A stretch of 64,000 nucleotides of DNA from Micrasema longulum (lineage: Eukaryota > Arthropoda > Insecta > Trichoptera > Brachycentridae), in the NCBI GenBank assembly GCA_022494885.1, contig JAGVSM010003668.1, forward strand, positions 1 to 64,000, read 5' to 3'. A program made the position numbers and the translations under genes. Below the pieces are notes generated by a model. The model saw nothing but the letters and a program-made list of their open reading frames with translations, ran no database searches and was not told where the DNA came from. This document shows positions 12,661 to 25,709 of this stretch, piece by piece; within the stretch, counting starts at the first letter, position 1; each line of letters begins with the position of its first letter.

Positions 12661-12745
12661 TACTGTACAGCGCCCTTTAGGTGCTTTTCACAGAAATGGC
12701 GCTTTATAAATTATCTAACCATATTTATAATAATAATCCTTTCAT
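12658..12745 (+). mobile_element. LINE family B 3' tail
   Basis: AGCGCCCTTTAGGTGC, ATGGCGCTTTATAAATTATC and a TAATAATAAT end match the 3' ends of the family B copies at 54940-55005 and 17640-17720. It abuts the last unit of the hairpin array. Confidence 0.65.
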
Positions 12746-12749
12746 GTTG

Positions 12750-14595
12750 ATAAAAATATACTACCCCATATAAATATGTCACCATTGACTTTTGTTTTAT
12801 TTATAGAAAAAAACTAAATGTTAATAGAATAATGATTTGAATTAAATAAGTAATAATACAATATTAATAAACCGAAAGCATGTGTCAATCTCTCTCTCTT
12901 TCCAGCAGGTGCCAAAATGAAAAAAGTTAGAAAGTTCGCAGCATCGAAAATTTGTAAAGACTTGTCCATCCGATGATTTCATGTTGATCATCCTGCATTC
13001 TGAGTGGATTTGGAGCTGATAATCCTCGTCAGAATCCTTGAATAGCCGCGTCAGTCATTGTTTTCCGTCATCTTCTCGCAAGGCGATTCCTGGTGACGTG
13101 CGGACACTTAAACGTAGTTATGCAGAAAACAGCCAGCCATAGAAAAGTGAAACTGAAATAATGGCACCTTTGTGAAAAGAGTGAATAAACAAATCTCCAC
13201 AACAGTTGGAATGTTTTTGAACGAACGATTAACATTCTGATTAACAAGGAATATATAAGTTTTTTTTACGTTTCAAACAAGAATTAAATTATGTATTTGA
13301 CCAGTTTTAATGATTTTAAAAATTCGTTATTCGATTTTCTAGTGCTGTGGGTGTTTTCTGCAAATTAATAAATGCCGTTTTTGTGATGGACACCATTTTC
13401 AGAAGGTGAAAAACAATTTTTTGTTTGAAAGAGGTCTGACTGTTTTTAGCAAGACATATAATTGACCTTACTGCACCCGATAACATCAATATCTCATTTT
13501 TGGACTGCACTGGACTGGCTGCTTTCTGCATAATTGCGTTCACTTGTCACGCGCGAAGTTTAACCTCAAAACGACGTCATTTTCTCCGGACAAATTTCAT
13601 TACTGTCTAACCCATGATAATTTTAGTTGATAAATATATTTTTTTTTTTGCGGGTACTTTCCCTTAAATTAGGTATAAAATATTGTGGTAAATTGATAAA
13701 CAAAAAGGGGTAAAGGATTATTCTTCCAAACACTAGGCGCAAAGCGCTAAAAAGATTAATTATCTCACATTAGAAAATTCTAATCTTGGAACAAATGACC
13801 AATAATTGTAAAATATATTAATATAGACTAACTCCTTCAAACACACTTTGCCCAAGTTCGGGATCACATCTTGTATTTGTTTTAACCGTGTTCCCAGCGA
13901 ATCTTTCCCGCAAAGAAAGAAAGCCGGCACGTTGCGTTGCCTAATCTGATTCCCTTTAGGTGCGGAAACATTGCAACTGTGCGAGACAAATAAGTGGCTA
14001 GTTGACGCGGGTTATGCCCAGTGAGTGTTCATATTGAAAAGAAAAAAAGATTTTATGTGAAATAAATTAATAACGCAACGTACCTACTTGATTAATTAAA
14101 TTCGTTACGCAGTGCAACCACATCACTGATCACACTTCATAATCTTGTTTTTTTAGGAATACGTACATATTTCACCGCCAAATAGTTAAATCAGTCACCC
14201 AGTTAAGCGGCTAGACTGTTCATTAAATGGCAGTATTTAATTTAATGGCTACGCCGTTTGTTGAATGAATTAAGATGTTACAAAATAAATTTTACAAATA
14301 AAACAATTATTATTGTTGAATGAAAATTAAAGACACTAAGCGATGTACAGCCCTTTCGTTAAACGCTGCTTTTGACATTTTGGCTAAGCGTCATCAAAAC
14401 ATACATTATGTTTGCATATATTTTATTCTTACAATTGCATGTAACTACAGTACATAATGAAAAAAATAAAAAAAAAGGATTTTTTTCTTGATAAGGATAT
14501 GTAAGACCGACGAAAATACCGATAGCAGATTTGGTAAAATTGCAATCGTTTTTAGTTTAACTTTAACTAAGATCGAAACCACGTAATAAAAGGTA
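12750..14595. other. AT-rich stretch without a recognised gene
   Basis: Short open frames on the minus strand (for example 13316-13543) show no recognisable domain and no splice-supported extension. No element ends were identified. Confidence 0.4.
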
Positions 14596-14599
14596 CCAC

Positions 14600-15070
14600 G
14601 GAATAAAAGGTCTGAAAATTCTACAATTGTTGCAACAGAGAGGGAAAACATTTTTGAGAAGGGAATGCGGAAGTCTAGGCACGTACAGGGCTTATGATCT
14701 GTCATTGGCTGATTTAAGTGGCCACTTTACACACTGCGTGACATTTACCATTCTGCCTATGTTTTAACATCCACATTTCCTTAACTCTTCCATCTGTTGA
14801 GTTTTGTGAAGTTAAGAAGCTGAAAACTTTTTTGATGTTGGTGAGATTCATCTGGCTGAACTATTTCATCTACTAGGCAACGCCTGAAAACATTTTTTTC
14901 AATTTTTATACCAGTTAGTTTAATCAACAAAGTTTTGAGTATGTCCAAATGTTTGTAGACAGACTAGATTTCCTCTCTAGGGAGTTATTAAGATCTACAT
15001 TTGTTGCAATGGAGAGAGAAAACATTTTTCATAAGGGAATATGGAACTTCCATTTAGACATACTCAAAAC
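14600..15070 (-). repeat. Dispersed repeat R, rearranged copy
   Basis: It shares several blocks with 21765-22185 and 49237-49555, including CTACTAGGCAACGCC and the GTATGTCCAAATG end. Within this copy, GTTTTGAGTATGTCCAAATG at 14933 is inverted at 15052-15070. A block of about 60 bp (GTTGCAACAGAGAGG... and GTTGCAATGGAGAG...) occurs twice in direct orientation, so the copy appears composite. The open frame at 14949-15239 lies in this repeat and is not treated as a gene. Confidence 0.6.
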
Positions 15071-15074
15071 ATTG

Positions 15075-17630
15075 TTGCCTGAAAATTCAGTGATCAAAAA
15101 TGAAAATCAGCTTGGGACGAAAATCACATTTGCGGGCTTTGAAGTAGTCACCATAGGATCGTCTACTTCATTTCATTACAACAGAATAATGTACAATTTG
15201 AAATATTTATTACTATCCGACCGTAAAAAATTCACGTAAAATTTTATTCAAAGTATAAATTTACGACCAAAAAGAATGTTACGCGCCCCGAATATATAAG
15301 TAGTACTCGTCAATACATCCGTAAAGAAAAGTGGTAAAATAAGTTCTTAATATCGAATTCACGGGCTGAGGATAATAAAAATAGATTGGTAATGACGTCC
15401 ATTTACGATTAAGGGTAGTACCTAACGAGTACTTTAAGAGAGTTCGATGTGTTTTATGACAAATTAAACTAAATCACATTTGAGGGAGCTTTATCTACCT
15501 GGAAGATATAGGTATCGGACTATTATCTCCCTCGGTGTAGACACGCGACCCTCAAGAAGATAGAGCCATTATAGGGAAATCGCGTACAACGGTCACCCGC
15601 CAGGTATTAAAATATGACAATGGAAGTGACACAAGACGCAGACGAAACGGTTGGGTGGCGTCAAGGTGTAAAGCATCCCCCTTGGAGATGATGTAAGACG
15701 ACTAGTCAGCCGGTGGACGATACTAAATGGTGGTAGTAGCTAAGTAGTAAGTAGTAAGGTAGTCCCCCGTGCCCTACGCAAGCTGTCAGCCGGCACGCGG
15801 CGTGTGCGACCAACTCTACTCTTTACGCACATAACTTACCACATAATAAACGAAGGAAGGTTTATTCACGTTTTGTTTCTCCTCACAGAAAAACGTCTTG
15901 CCCAATTTCAAAGAACTTCCACACTCGAAGGCAGTAAATGGGAACCATTTTAGGGCGTAGAATTTAAATTGCACAATGCAATATCGAGTAACATACTCGC
16001 GGTTGAATGCAAAAAGGCGTTTTAAACACACAATGGCTACCTTAATGATGAATAAGCGAGCATTTAATTTTATTGACTTCATGTCGAGTTGACAAGAATC
16101 CCTTTTACAGTCCTATACTATTATCACAAGGTGTAAGTCTCGATCTCAAGATTTACACCAATACATTATCTCGATTTTTTAAATTCATTTTATATCGCGA
16201 CAAATAAAACTTTTCGAATCATTTTTAAATTTATCGCCTACGTTCAAATATCTTATATTTAAAAAATAAAAATGGCGAAAAAATATATACATAGTTTAAA
16301 TTGTTAGATTATTTTGCATAAAAAGTACGAAAAAGAAGTGCTACAGATTGCATTTTACATAACACAATTAACTAGAGTCGATCAGATAATTATTATAAAT
16401 ACTGAATATACTAGCAGCTGTGATAATAATCCGTGTAATTTATACGAAAATTATTTAATTCGTAAAGCTTAACTTCAGTCATCGACACTAAAGTTTGCTG
16501 AACTGGATACAATTTATATAGCATAATATATACGTATTTCCGAAAACAATAACTGGGAGATCAGTATCAGAGAAGTTTAGTATTAATATTAAAGGCGTGA
16601 AATTGCAATCGGATGCGACTTACAGAATAACAGAATCACACAAACCGAATGGAAGCAGAATCTCTGTTCTCGGCGAGCTACTCGCATTTCGCATATAGAT
16701 TCCCACGATAACATCGCGGATACGAGTCTACTCGGAATTCAATTGTACTGAAACAGAAAAAGCTTCCGAAAAGTTAACTGACAGTGTTAATTATACTATA
16801 ATTTGCATTGTATAGACAACACACATCGTACTTTTAATAAAATAAAGGCATAACTCAAAAAGCTAGATTTCCAGGATAGCCTAAAAACTAAATAAACACG
16901 TCTTAAAACCGTGTATTTTTCATTGAGTTTTTTTCTTTTTCTTTTCAGCCTCTGAAGCAAAGCCGATGTGTCACATCTATTTATATATTTGTCTTAAAAA
17001 TTTCTGTAACATTTTTTAAAGCAAGTCTCGATTGTCATAAAAATTTAAATATGATAACGAATATACTGAGAACGGCGGCGCTCAAATAAGTGTTGTGTAA
17101 GTGAGTTATACATCCATCAAGCGGGTAAATCGTAAAGATATAGTAATTATGTAAGTTTTTTTTTAAATTTATACTGTATGCTTATGTAGAAATCAGTTTT
17201 TTTTTAGTTACGATACTATTTTATCGGATGTGCGACATACTTCTGTTCTTTCCACTTTTATACTAGTATGTAAAGATGATATTTTTGATATTTTTCCTTT
17301 TCTTTTAAAAATCATTTGTATGTTTTTTGCTACTTCTTTGTAAAATACATGTCTGTTTTATGTATCTGCTTTATTTGTATATATGTATTTAAAAACATGT
17401 AAAAGCCTAAAAGGCGTTTAAATAAATAAAATTAAAAAAATATTTAGTGTAGTTATAATTACTTGGTAGATTTTCATACTAACAAAATAAAAATACAGCA
17501 GTTGAGACTTAGATTTTCAAAACAAATATAGTCCTTTTGAAGCGTTAAAACGCGACAGACGTAATTTGGGACTTGTCCTAAACGTGTAAACATTATAATA
17601 CTTTTTGGTTACAAAACATAGACGCAATGT
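15075..17630. other. Gene-free stretch
   Basis: No supported gene. A moderately GC-richer part (about 15500-15820) has a short GTAGTAAGTAGTAAG imperfect repeat. The minus-strand open frame at 15816-16082 has no recognisable domain. Confidence 0.4.
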
Positions 17631-17639
17631 GTATAATAA

Positions 17640-18345
17640 TAATAATATTTGGCTGATTTATATAGCGCCATTTTTGTAAAAAATCACCTCAAGGGCGCTT
17701 TAGAATTGTATATCTAAACTTACATTCTAACTAAACTTAAGTGATACATTATATTTCCAGATTTAAAATTGAGGGTATGATAGTTTAAAGAAGTGGGATT
17801 TTAGTTGGGATCTGAACTGACTGGGACTGTCGATGATTCGTAAGTTTGAAGGCAATCGGTTCCAGGCAGAGGGGCCGGCGGCGGCAAAAGCACGATCTCC
17901 AAATCTAGTGTTTGGGGAGCGCCGGATTTCAACAAGTTTTCCTCTTCCTGAATCAAATGCTGACCTAAGAGTAGATTTTCTTTGACATGTATTTTCCCTA
18001 ATACAAAGGTCCGATAGGTATTTTGGAGCCATTTCATGAAGGGATTTGAATACTGTCCAGCACAGCTTGTATTTTATTCTCTCTGGGCTTTTTAACCAGT
18101 GCAAATCTCGAAGATGTTGTGAGATGTGAGAATATTTTTTTACTCCCGTAATAAGCCTTGCTGCTGCATTGAAAACAGATTGAAGTTTATTAGTTTGATA
18201 TTTTGGGAGATTTGCGTATATTCCATTACAGTAATCTAGACGCGAAACGACATAAGCATTTACAAGAGCTTTAGTTGCATCTATAGGAATATTTCTCCGC
18301 ACGGATTTGATCTGTCGGAGATGGAAGAAACCAGCACTTATTGAC
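17640..18345 (-). pseudogene. LINE family B 3' fragment (copy B3), reverse transcriptase C-terminal region
   Basis: On the minus strand, 18302-17763 reads 179 residues typical of the region after the reverse transcriptase in CR1/L2/Daphne-like non-LTR elements: SRLDYCNG, FNAAARLITG, LRDLHWL, DRAFAAAGPSAWNRLP and a final SHFFKL. The frame extends upstream beyond 18302 (HLRQIK). The 3' tail (CGCCCTTGAGGTGA, ATGGCGCTATATAA) runs to about 17640. The N-terminal endonuclease and most of the polymerase are absent, so it is a 5'-truncated copy. It is less decayed than most repeats here. Confidence 0.85.
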
Positions 18346-18349
18346 CGTT

Positions 18350-20100
18350 TTATTGACCTGAGAATGAAGAGAAATATCTGAATCTAAATGAATGAACGGA
18401 AGAATACGTAAGTGCTATGTAAATTTATTAATATTTGTCTATTTATTTATCGCAGAAAAGCAATATACTTGGGACGCAGCCTCCTCGTATATTTACGATG
18501 AAGGGATTATCAGGAATGAAGTACTAACTTCATATTTCATCTACAGTATTGTACAGTGTGGCCCAGACAGAAGGAAGTAATTCGCAAGATTGCACCGCGG
18601 GCGCACTGATAACAGAACAAAGGCGAAGAAGTCATGTCCCTGTCAAGTTCAACAACATTCGTGTCGCTTGATGCTTGACGCTTGACACGCTAGAGGTGTC
18701 AACTACAAATGTCTACGTCTACTGTGAAGTCTGGGTCTGATGTACCGCCGCGCGCCGCTCAGTACGTACTCGTATATTATGCACTTACACAAATATTGCA
18801 ATTCTAATTTGATAAGTGGATTGCTTGAGCTTTTAGTGTTCTAATGTACTTTACGCTATACAATTTGATTCATTTTTACATTTGAGTAAAGTTGTAAAAT
18901 AAAATAGTAAGGAACATAGTATATTGTATAATGGTTTACAACACCAAAATAATGGTTTTACACCATCCCGAGTCAGAAAATACGAATCAATTAATTATAA
19001 TATCAATTTAAGCTATTATACTATTTGGCTATTATTTATTTATGGAGCTGGTGTTTATTTTATAGAACTCCATGTAATAATATTAATACTAAAATCAAAC
19101 ACTGATTTGAGTCTTTTTTTTGAGAATTATTTTTATCAAATTACTAATACGACTTGTCGTGTGTAATGCGTAGTATAAAATAGTAATGTATACACGGTAC
19201 CAAGCATGAATCTTTATGATAGTATGTTTCAGTGTGTAAATTACGAATTGAAATAAGATCCAGATCGGACGGTAAAGCGAAACATGATCAAAATTTAAGT
19301 CGCATCGTAATTATTGTTAACGCTGAAAATTAAATAGTAATTATAAAATTGTTTTGTCGAATGGCAATAGGAAATGAAACCCGTGGCAGGACATAAACTA
19401 TTTCTTGTTATTAGGTATAAAAATGTATGGGAAGTATCGTATTAAAATATTTTCGCCAACATTTATTTACGTTCCTTTCCCACACAATCTGCTCGGTGCG
19501 AAGAATTCGTATGCATATACAAAACACAATTCCAGGAAAAGTACCGGAACTTTTCCTACATTCATTCAAATGATAAGTTGATACTCTTGATAGCAACGCA
19601 ATTCGAATACAAATAAGCTATAGAGTTACACGATGATAATTATCAAGTTATAAAAAAAAGTAAGCGACAACTTCCATTTTTATATCTTGAATTGTAAAAA
19701 TATTTAACTACGTGCTACTATTTTTTTATTTCAACAATCCAACAACAAATAAGTGTAAAATTTACGAAACACACATTTAAAAAATATTATAGGAACTTAA
19801 TTTTTTTGTTTGTGTATGAAGCCACTCTACGGGCCCCCACTATCTGGAATGACAAGTGTATTATTTTGTTTGTACATAAGAGACAAAATAACATTCCTAG
19901 TTTGTTTAAAAAAATCATTCTTTATTTGTTAAAACTTATAATAGGTCAGTTATAATATGCTAAAAATGAATAGGTTAATGAAAATATTGTATAAGTAGTA
20001 TAAATAAGAAACACGTCAACAAAATATAATATTACGATAGTTGTTTGAAGAAATGGTGAGCTTTCTATTTCCAGCCCGTTTCTTAAACGTGCATTTAAAA
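18350..20100. other. Gene-free stretch
   Basis: No supported exon or element. Short open frames (18392-18580, 18924-19166) are AT-rich and show no known domain. Confidence 0.4.
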
Positions 20101-20104
20101 ATAA

Positions 20105-20552
20105 TTATTTTAAAGTTGGTTGAATGTTGTCAAAATGCGATCTTTCGAGGAAATGTGTGTTAAACCATGTATGATAGGTGCACAAACGTCGAGATCCGTG
20201 AACTATGTGAGGCTGAGACGAGCATTATCGACAGAACCGGGAAAGGGGTAATACGATGGTTTGAACAGGTAGAGCGAATGGACAGCAAAAGAACGGCTAA
20301 AAGGATCAACGATGCGAATAATGATAGATGGAGAAAACGAGAAAGACCGAGAAAGACATGGCACGATCAAGTACATAAAATACTTGAAGATGGACATGTC
20401 AAGAGTAGGAATAATCGGCGTGCGTGCGTGAGAAGATGTATAATTGTAGAAGAAGCGAGGTCTGTATGCAAAGACAGAGTGATGTGGCGTTCTATCCTCT
20501 CTGCCTACCCCTACCCTACGGGGAAGCGGCGTGATGGTTTGTTTGTTTAATA
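20105..20552 (+). pseudogene. LINE family A 3' fragment (copy A2)
   Basis: A 127-residue open frame (20167-20550) matches the end of the element at 51011-52995: SERTAKRI-like, ERPRKTWHDQVHKILEDGHV, NNRRACVRRC and VMWRSILSAYP. It ends in the family tail CTACGGGGAAGCGGCGTGAT. It holds only the last part of ORF2 and the 3' end. Confidence 0.8.
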
Positions 20553-20841
20553 TAACGTATAGTATTAGGTACGTGATTTATTCCTATGTCTAACAAGATT
20601 ATTATCAGGCTAAAAACTACTTTTTCAGCACTAATACCTACATACTTACTATGAAAAATATGTTTTTTTAATACTTCTCTCCTAACCACGAAAACGTCTC
20701 ACTTTTAGGTAGAGTGAGCTTAAATCATTTAATAATATATGTGTTCAGTGAGCATTTTTTGCATTATATTTGTGCTCCTTTAAAAAACTATAGATCGAAA
20801 AGATATAAGAAGACAGTTTGTAAACAACACAAAGACATAAT

Positions 20842-21053
20842 ATCTGTACCTCAGAGGCAGACGGATGCAAATCCTAATGTTAAATGTTTAAACAAAGCCT
20901 AACGAATCTACTTTCTCTTAGCGAATTAAAATAATTTATAGCATTAATTTGTATTTTCAGTATCTTAAAACATTGGTTATTTCATAATAAGCAAATTGAA
21001 ATGTTATTTCATAAAATTCTGGATTTGCATCCGTCTGCCTCTGAGGTACAGAT
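20842..21053. mobile_element. 212-bp MITE with perfect 33-bp terminal inverted repeats
   Basis: The arms 20842-20874 and 21021-21053 are exact reverse complements, starting ATCTGTACCTCAGAGGCAG. The 146-bp interior is AT-rich and non-coding. ATAAT occurs directly outside both ends (20837-20841 and 21054-21058), consistent with a target-site duplication. Perfect arms suggest recent insertion. The superfamily is not determined. Confidence 0.8.
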
Positions 21054-21551
21054 ATAATCCATATTTAAGTGCCCATATGTGTCCTTGTAAAACAGTCAGA
21101 AACTGATTTCAAAAAAATCTTACAAGATTCTATCGATGCGTTAAAATCCATTAAAATTGTAAACATCAAATTCCTAGCAGCCTGAAAACAATATCACGTT
21201 AAATCGATAAGTAAAGATGTACGGATATACCTACATATTTCTTTGATAAATACATATTCTTCATAAAACGATAAAATATTATATGTACTTACAAGAAGTG
21301 GAACAAAAAACATAGGTGAATAGAATCAGCAAGAATAAAATTGAATCGACCATGATAATATTAAGTCCGTCCTTATAAACGCTATAAAAAATCCTGATTG
21401 ATGACATAATATTCTGAATATATCTAATTAAAGAAATAAGCAGTAACTATGGGTATTTTTAGACCTACGAGTATTAAGTATTTTGTTTTGAGAATGCAAA
21501 TACTACACTCTTAAGATGTAAGTGACAGATTCAACTGTTTTTTTTAAAATT

Positions 21552-21690
21552 ACTTTTACACCACACCAGGCCAGGAGGTCCAATTACAGTGGTAAAATAT
21601 AGCACAAAACACCCAGGCTTAAGGAAAATCATATTTCATGTTTGTGTTCTCACCGGCAATCTAACCCGGAACCTTAGTTAAGAATAACAT
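21552..21690 (-). mobile_element. SINE-3 copy (tRNA-derived)
   Basis: The minus strand repeats the body of the SINE at 46826-46990: GGTGAGAACACAAA, AAGCCTGGGTG, CCACTGTAATTGGACCTCC and GGCCTGGTGTGGTG. The tRNA-like head is truncated just upstream of its B box. Confidence 0.7.
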
Positions 21691-21764
21691 ATTACAACAG
21701 AGGTGGAGATCACTTATAACATAATCATAATAACTCCCTAGGAGGCGGAATCCTGCCCATCTCT

Positions 21765-22185
21765 ACCAACGTTTGGACATACTTAAAATACTGTTGATTA
21801 AACCGACTGGTCCACGATCAAATAAAAAAATTAGTGTATTTTCAGGCGTTGCCTAGTAGGTGAACTAATTCAGTTAGATCAATCTCACCAGCATCAATAA
21901 AGTATTGAGCTATTTAACTTGTGTAATTGTAAAACGAACTCCCTCTCTAAACACGAGCATCTTGCTCCATTAAAGAGGTAGAAACGTTAAATATAAAATT
22001 AAAATACGTATATTATATACGTACATATATAAAAATATTTAACAGTTTTTGATTGAATATAATTATTTTAAAAATATGGGTAGAATATCGAATGTTATAG
22101 AGTGTGTAAAGTGGCAGATTAAGCCCTGTAAACGCCTAGACTTCCATATTTACTTCCCTAAAATATTATCGTTTATTTTCCGTCT
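21765..22185 (+). repeat. Dispersed repeat R, second copy
   Basis: GGCGTTGCCTAGTAGGTGAA, ATTCAGTTAGATCAATCTCACC, and later GTGTGTAAAGTGGC with AGCCCTGTAAACGCCTAGAC, match 49237-49555 in order. The GTATGTCC end is present in inverted orientation at its left edge. Confidence 0.6.
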
Positions 22186-22189
22186 GTGT

Positions 22190-25060
22190 CCACGCCCACA
22201 GTACACCTTTTCTCCCTGTAAATAATTCTGGCTCAAATTCTGTTTATTTCTACTGCATACATTTCGTGAGAGACGTACCCCCGTTATGTGAATAGAATTT
22301 CCTTTAATTCCTTATTAAAACATTGGTTTGATAAATTTATAATGGGGATAAAAGTGCAACTGATCGTCCGAAAGCATTTTCAATTTAAATAACTTTTTGA
22401 TTCAAGTTTTATATTTATCAAATAAACTTAAACTCCATACTAGTAGCAAATGCATACTGAAAAAGTAAATAAAATAAATATCATCACATCATCATAAAAA
22501 GTTATCATAGGGTAGAAAGCAGCATCCGCTTGTCGGTGCACGTGAGGTTAGCTTCCTTACGTCGCGTCAGTTAGGGGACCAGAACACCAGAGCACCAGAA
22601 CACCAGAGAGAGACGCGGGGAGTTGTTACACAATCACTATTGTTAATAAATAAGGTTCCAAGCTCAAGGATATCTTTAGTACTGCTCTCGTTTAAATCAT
22701 TGCAAAACTAGATGCCGTTTCTCAAACTTCAAAGAATCGTTTATAAATAAAACCGATTTAAAAGCGAAGTTAATTAAATGTCTAGATGTTTATCTAATTA
22801 CTTCACACTGAAAACAGAATCCTCATGATATAATTTAGATGAAAGGAATTGATACATAATTATATTTCATAGCTGTGAATTGAAATGTCATTTTATCAAA
22901 ATTCAACAATATGTAGTTACTGGCTAGCTATGTACGTCTTGAATCAAAGTGTATAGTGTATATTTTATTTTAAATAAATGAATTGAATTCAAAAGAAAAA
23001 AATAATATAAGTCAACTCAAAAGAGCGACGTTTCGAGACAGAAAATAGTAGCTGTTTAAACTGCAAATAAATTATTTTGCGTCGATTTAATCAACTTATG
23101 CTCTTAACATTTCTTATTTTAAGGGATTGAATTTATTTCATAAGTACGAGTAAATAAGTTTTAATTTAGCGCTAAAATAGCGACAAAAAATAAATCTCGT
23201 GGTAAGTAAATAGATACTTAATACAAGTATATTATCAAACAAAATTGCCTTCCAAAAGTACTGCACAGTACTGAATTTATCGCATTATTTATTTATAAAG
23301 AAATCTTACTCTTAAATAAAATTATTAAAATATAATCATTTTGACATAATAAATACAAATTGATCAAAGCAAAGTTGAGGAAACGTAGGTAGACACCCAG
23401 ACCCAGGTAGATACACGAGACATCGGGTTCATTGAAAACAAGTAAAAAGAATTTTGTATGGTGATTCCAGGCATCTGGGAATAAATAAATAGACTGTCTA
23501 TTGAGCAGCCCGAGGAAAGAGAGCGACTGAACAAAACGAATGCGAAAAGAAAAAATACTGGCAGGAAGAAGAATGAAAACTTGATTGAACGCCGAAAATG
23601 CGAATTGAAAAGAAGCGATTCGCACAATGGCAGCAGGACGCTGCACTAGAAGGGAGGGATTACTCTTTTCAACGAGTAAAATGAGAACCCAAATCCGACG
23701 ATTTACGGCATATTTTGTCGTCTGAACCTGAACCCGCGCAATATCCAGCGGGTTGTTAGTTATCGCGCGGGTGAAACTACCCCATTATGGGTACTAGATA
23801 ATATTACCAATGAATAGATTCCAGTGTAAAACCTGTTCCCAGTAATTACGTGTCGAGATCTTTTACGTCGAGGGTCGTTACTTCTCTTGACAACTGACAA
23901 TCGATTCCAATTATTCGAGATAAAATTAATACTGTACACTATTCGTGTACGTATTATAAACAAAATAGTAGCACGCCAAAAAACAAACATTGTCTACAGG
24001 ATGAATAAATTACTAGGTCGATTCTACTGATAATTCGATTGTACATCAAACGTAGCGTTTTCATGAGAAAAAAATATTACTATGCTTTTCTCACTGTCGA
24101 GAATATTATTTTACCTCTGGCATTTAAGGAACAGTCCTTAGAATCCGTAATCTACATAATCCACTAAGAGATTAATTTCTTTACCATCTGAGTCCCGAGG
24201 CAGACATTTAAATACCAATTGGCGATAAAACGGAATAAAACCCGAGAGCTTTTATAATGTAATATATTACGTGCTTATATTTAATCCATATATTTGCACT
24301 AAAAGTAATAAAACATAAATAATTTTACTACTGAAATTACATATTGTCTGCGGTAATAAGTTAGGTATATTTATTTTTGTTATTAGGTAATATTGTTATG
24401 CAAGTAAGAAAATGTATATAATATTGTAAATTTACAAGCTGAATAAATAAATACAATTATGTTTATATAATATATTTATAATAACCTATACTTATAAGCG
24501 TAAAAATACTTCCTAGTTTTTCGATTTTGATAGGAACCTACAATCTGAATCCACAATAATATTTTTGGTTACCCACTAAAGACGATAAAAAAAACTTACT
24601 GTGCTCCAAAATGAAGCAATTATAATAATATTGAGAAAAATGTAAATGCAAGAAAATAAAATCAACGATAAAGGGAACATTGTAAACGAATATTCTCCGA
24701 ATGGAAAGAAAATTAGGTAAATTAGGTATGCCCATTAAACAAGAAATAAAAAACGACTGAGGCCACCATTTCACAAAATGACGCCTTTTCCCCGATGTAC
24801 CGAGCATAATGCAGATACTATACTAATAAGATAAGAAGAAGACATGATTTAAATTTAATCTTTGTTAAAAAAGTTAATAATTATTTCTTGGGGTGTATTA
24901 AGTATTGTGTCTTTTATTAAAAGTCAATGTTTATATATCTAGCTTACAACAATAAAAATATGACATTCATACAATAATGTATTGGGTATGTACCAGGTTA
25001 AGATTAAACAAATTAATCAACTGATAAATTAACAAATAAAATGTTCGTAATTAATTTTGT
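22190..25060. other. Gene-free stretch
   Basis: No supported exon. A short AGAACACCAGAGCACCAG imperfect repeat occurs near 22580-22606. Minus-strand open frames at 23293-23646 are hydrophobic, AT-driven and overlap one another in different frames. Confidence 0.4.
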
Positions 25061-25061
25061 G

Positions 25062-25133
25062 TGAATGTGGAAGAAGCGAGGGATACATGCAAAGACGGTG
25101 ACGTGACGTTCTTACCCCTACGGGGAAACGGCG
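25062..25133 (+). mobile_element. LINE family A 3' tail, left part, interrupted by Transib
   Basis: GTGGAAGAAGCGAGG, TGCAAAGACGGTGACGTG and CCCCTACGGGGAAACGGCG match the family A 3' end. The remainder (CGGCGTGATGATTTGTTCG) resumes at 29316 after the Transib insertion. Confidence 0.8.
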
Positions 25134-25173
25134 CACAGTGTTTTGACCCATACAAGCTACAAGATAAAAAGTC
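25134..25173 (+). repeat. Transib left terminal inverted repeat
   Basis: Heptamer CACAGTG, a 23-base spacer, then the A-rich block ATAAAAAGT at positions 31-39. This matches six of nine positions of the RSS nonamer ACAAAAACC. Confidence 0.85.
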
Positions 25174-25709
25174 ACTTTTGAATTCTTAAACGATGACGTC
25201 ATGGGGGCATTACCAGATAGTTGGTGTGACGATTGTAAGCCTAATTGGGGTGATTAATGCTTAGGGTGATTCATACCAGAATATGAAAGTCGGATAATTG
25301 GTTTTTGAAAGCTTAATTACATTTATTTGCATTTTGGCGTCCGACGTGTAAAGGTTGTTTATCAAGTTTAAAGTGTTTTATTTCGATTTAAAAAAAAAGG
25401 AAGCTATTTTGGAAGGTATGTTGTATGGTTTTTTTTCTAATATTTTAATGTATTTCATTTAGGTATTTAAAAAAATAATAATTTAACTTATGTATTTTTT
25501 AGTAGTTAAAAAAATATCAATTTCTAACTTCTCGAGAATTTATCTCGGAGAGTATATCAAAGTAGCAAAATACTTTTTTTATTTTTCAATAGACCAATTT
25601 ATTATTAATTCATTACAGTTTCGATATTTTACCGCACGAAGTTGCATCTATCTTATTTTGTTATTTTACAGGTACCAGATACGAGATTTCCAGGCAAGAA
25701 TTGTACGTG

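Noticed and set aside
14949..15239. Plus-strand 96-residue open frame.
   Set aside because: Most of it lies within dispersed repeat R, and the reading frame is not kept in the other copies.
23293..23646. Two overlapping hydrophobic minus-strand open frames.
   Set aside because: Both are rich in Phe, Leu and Ser as expected from AT-rich DNA and overlap in different frames, so neither is credible as a gene.
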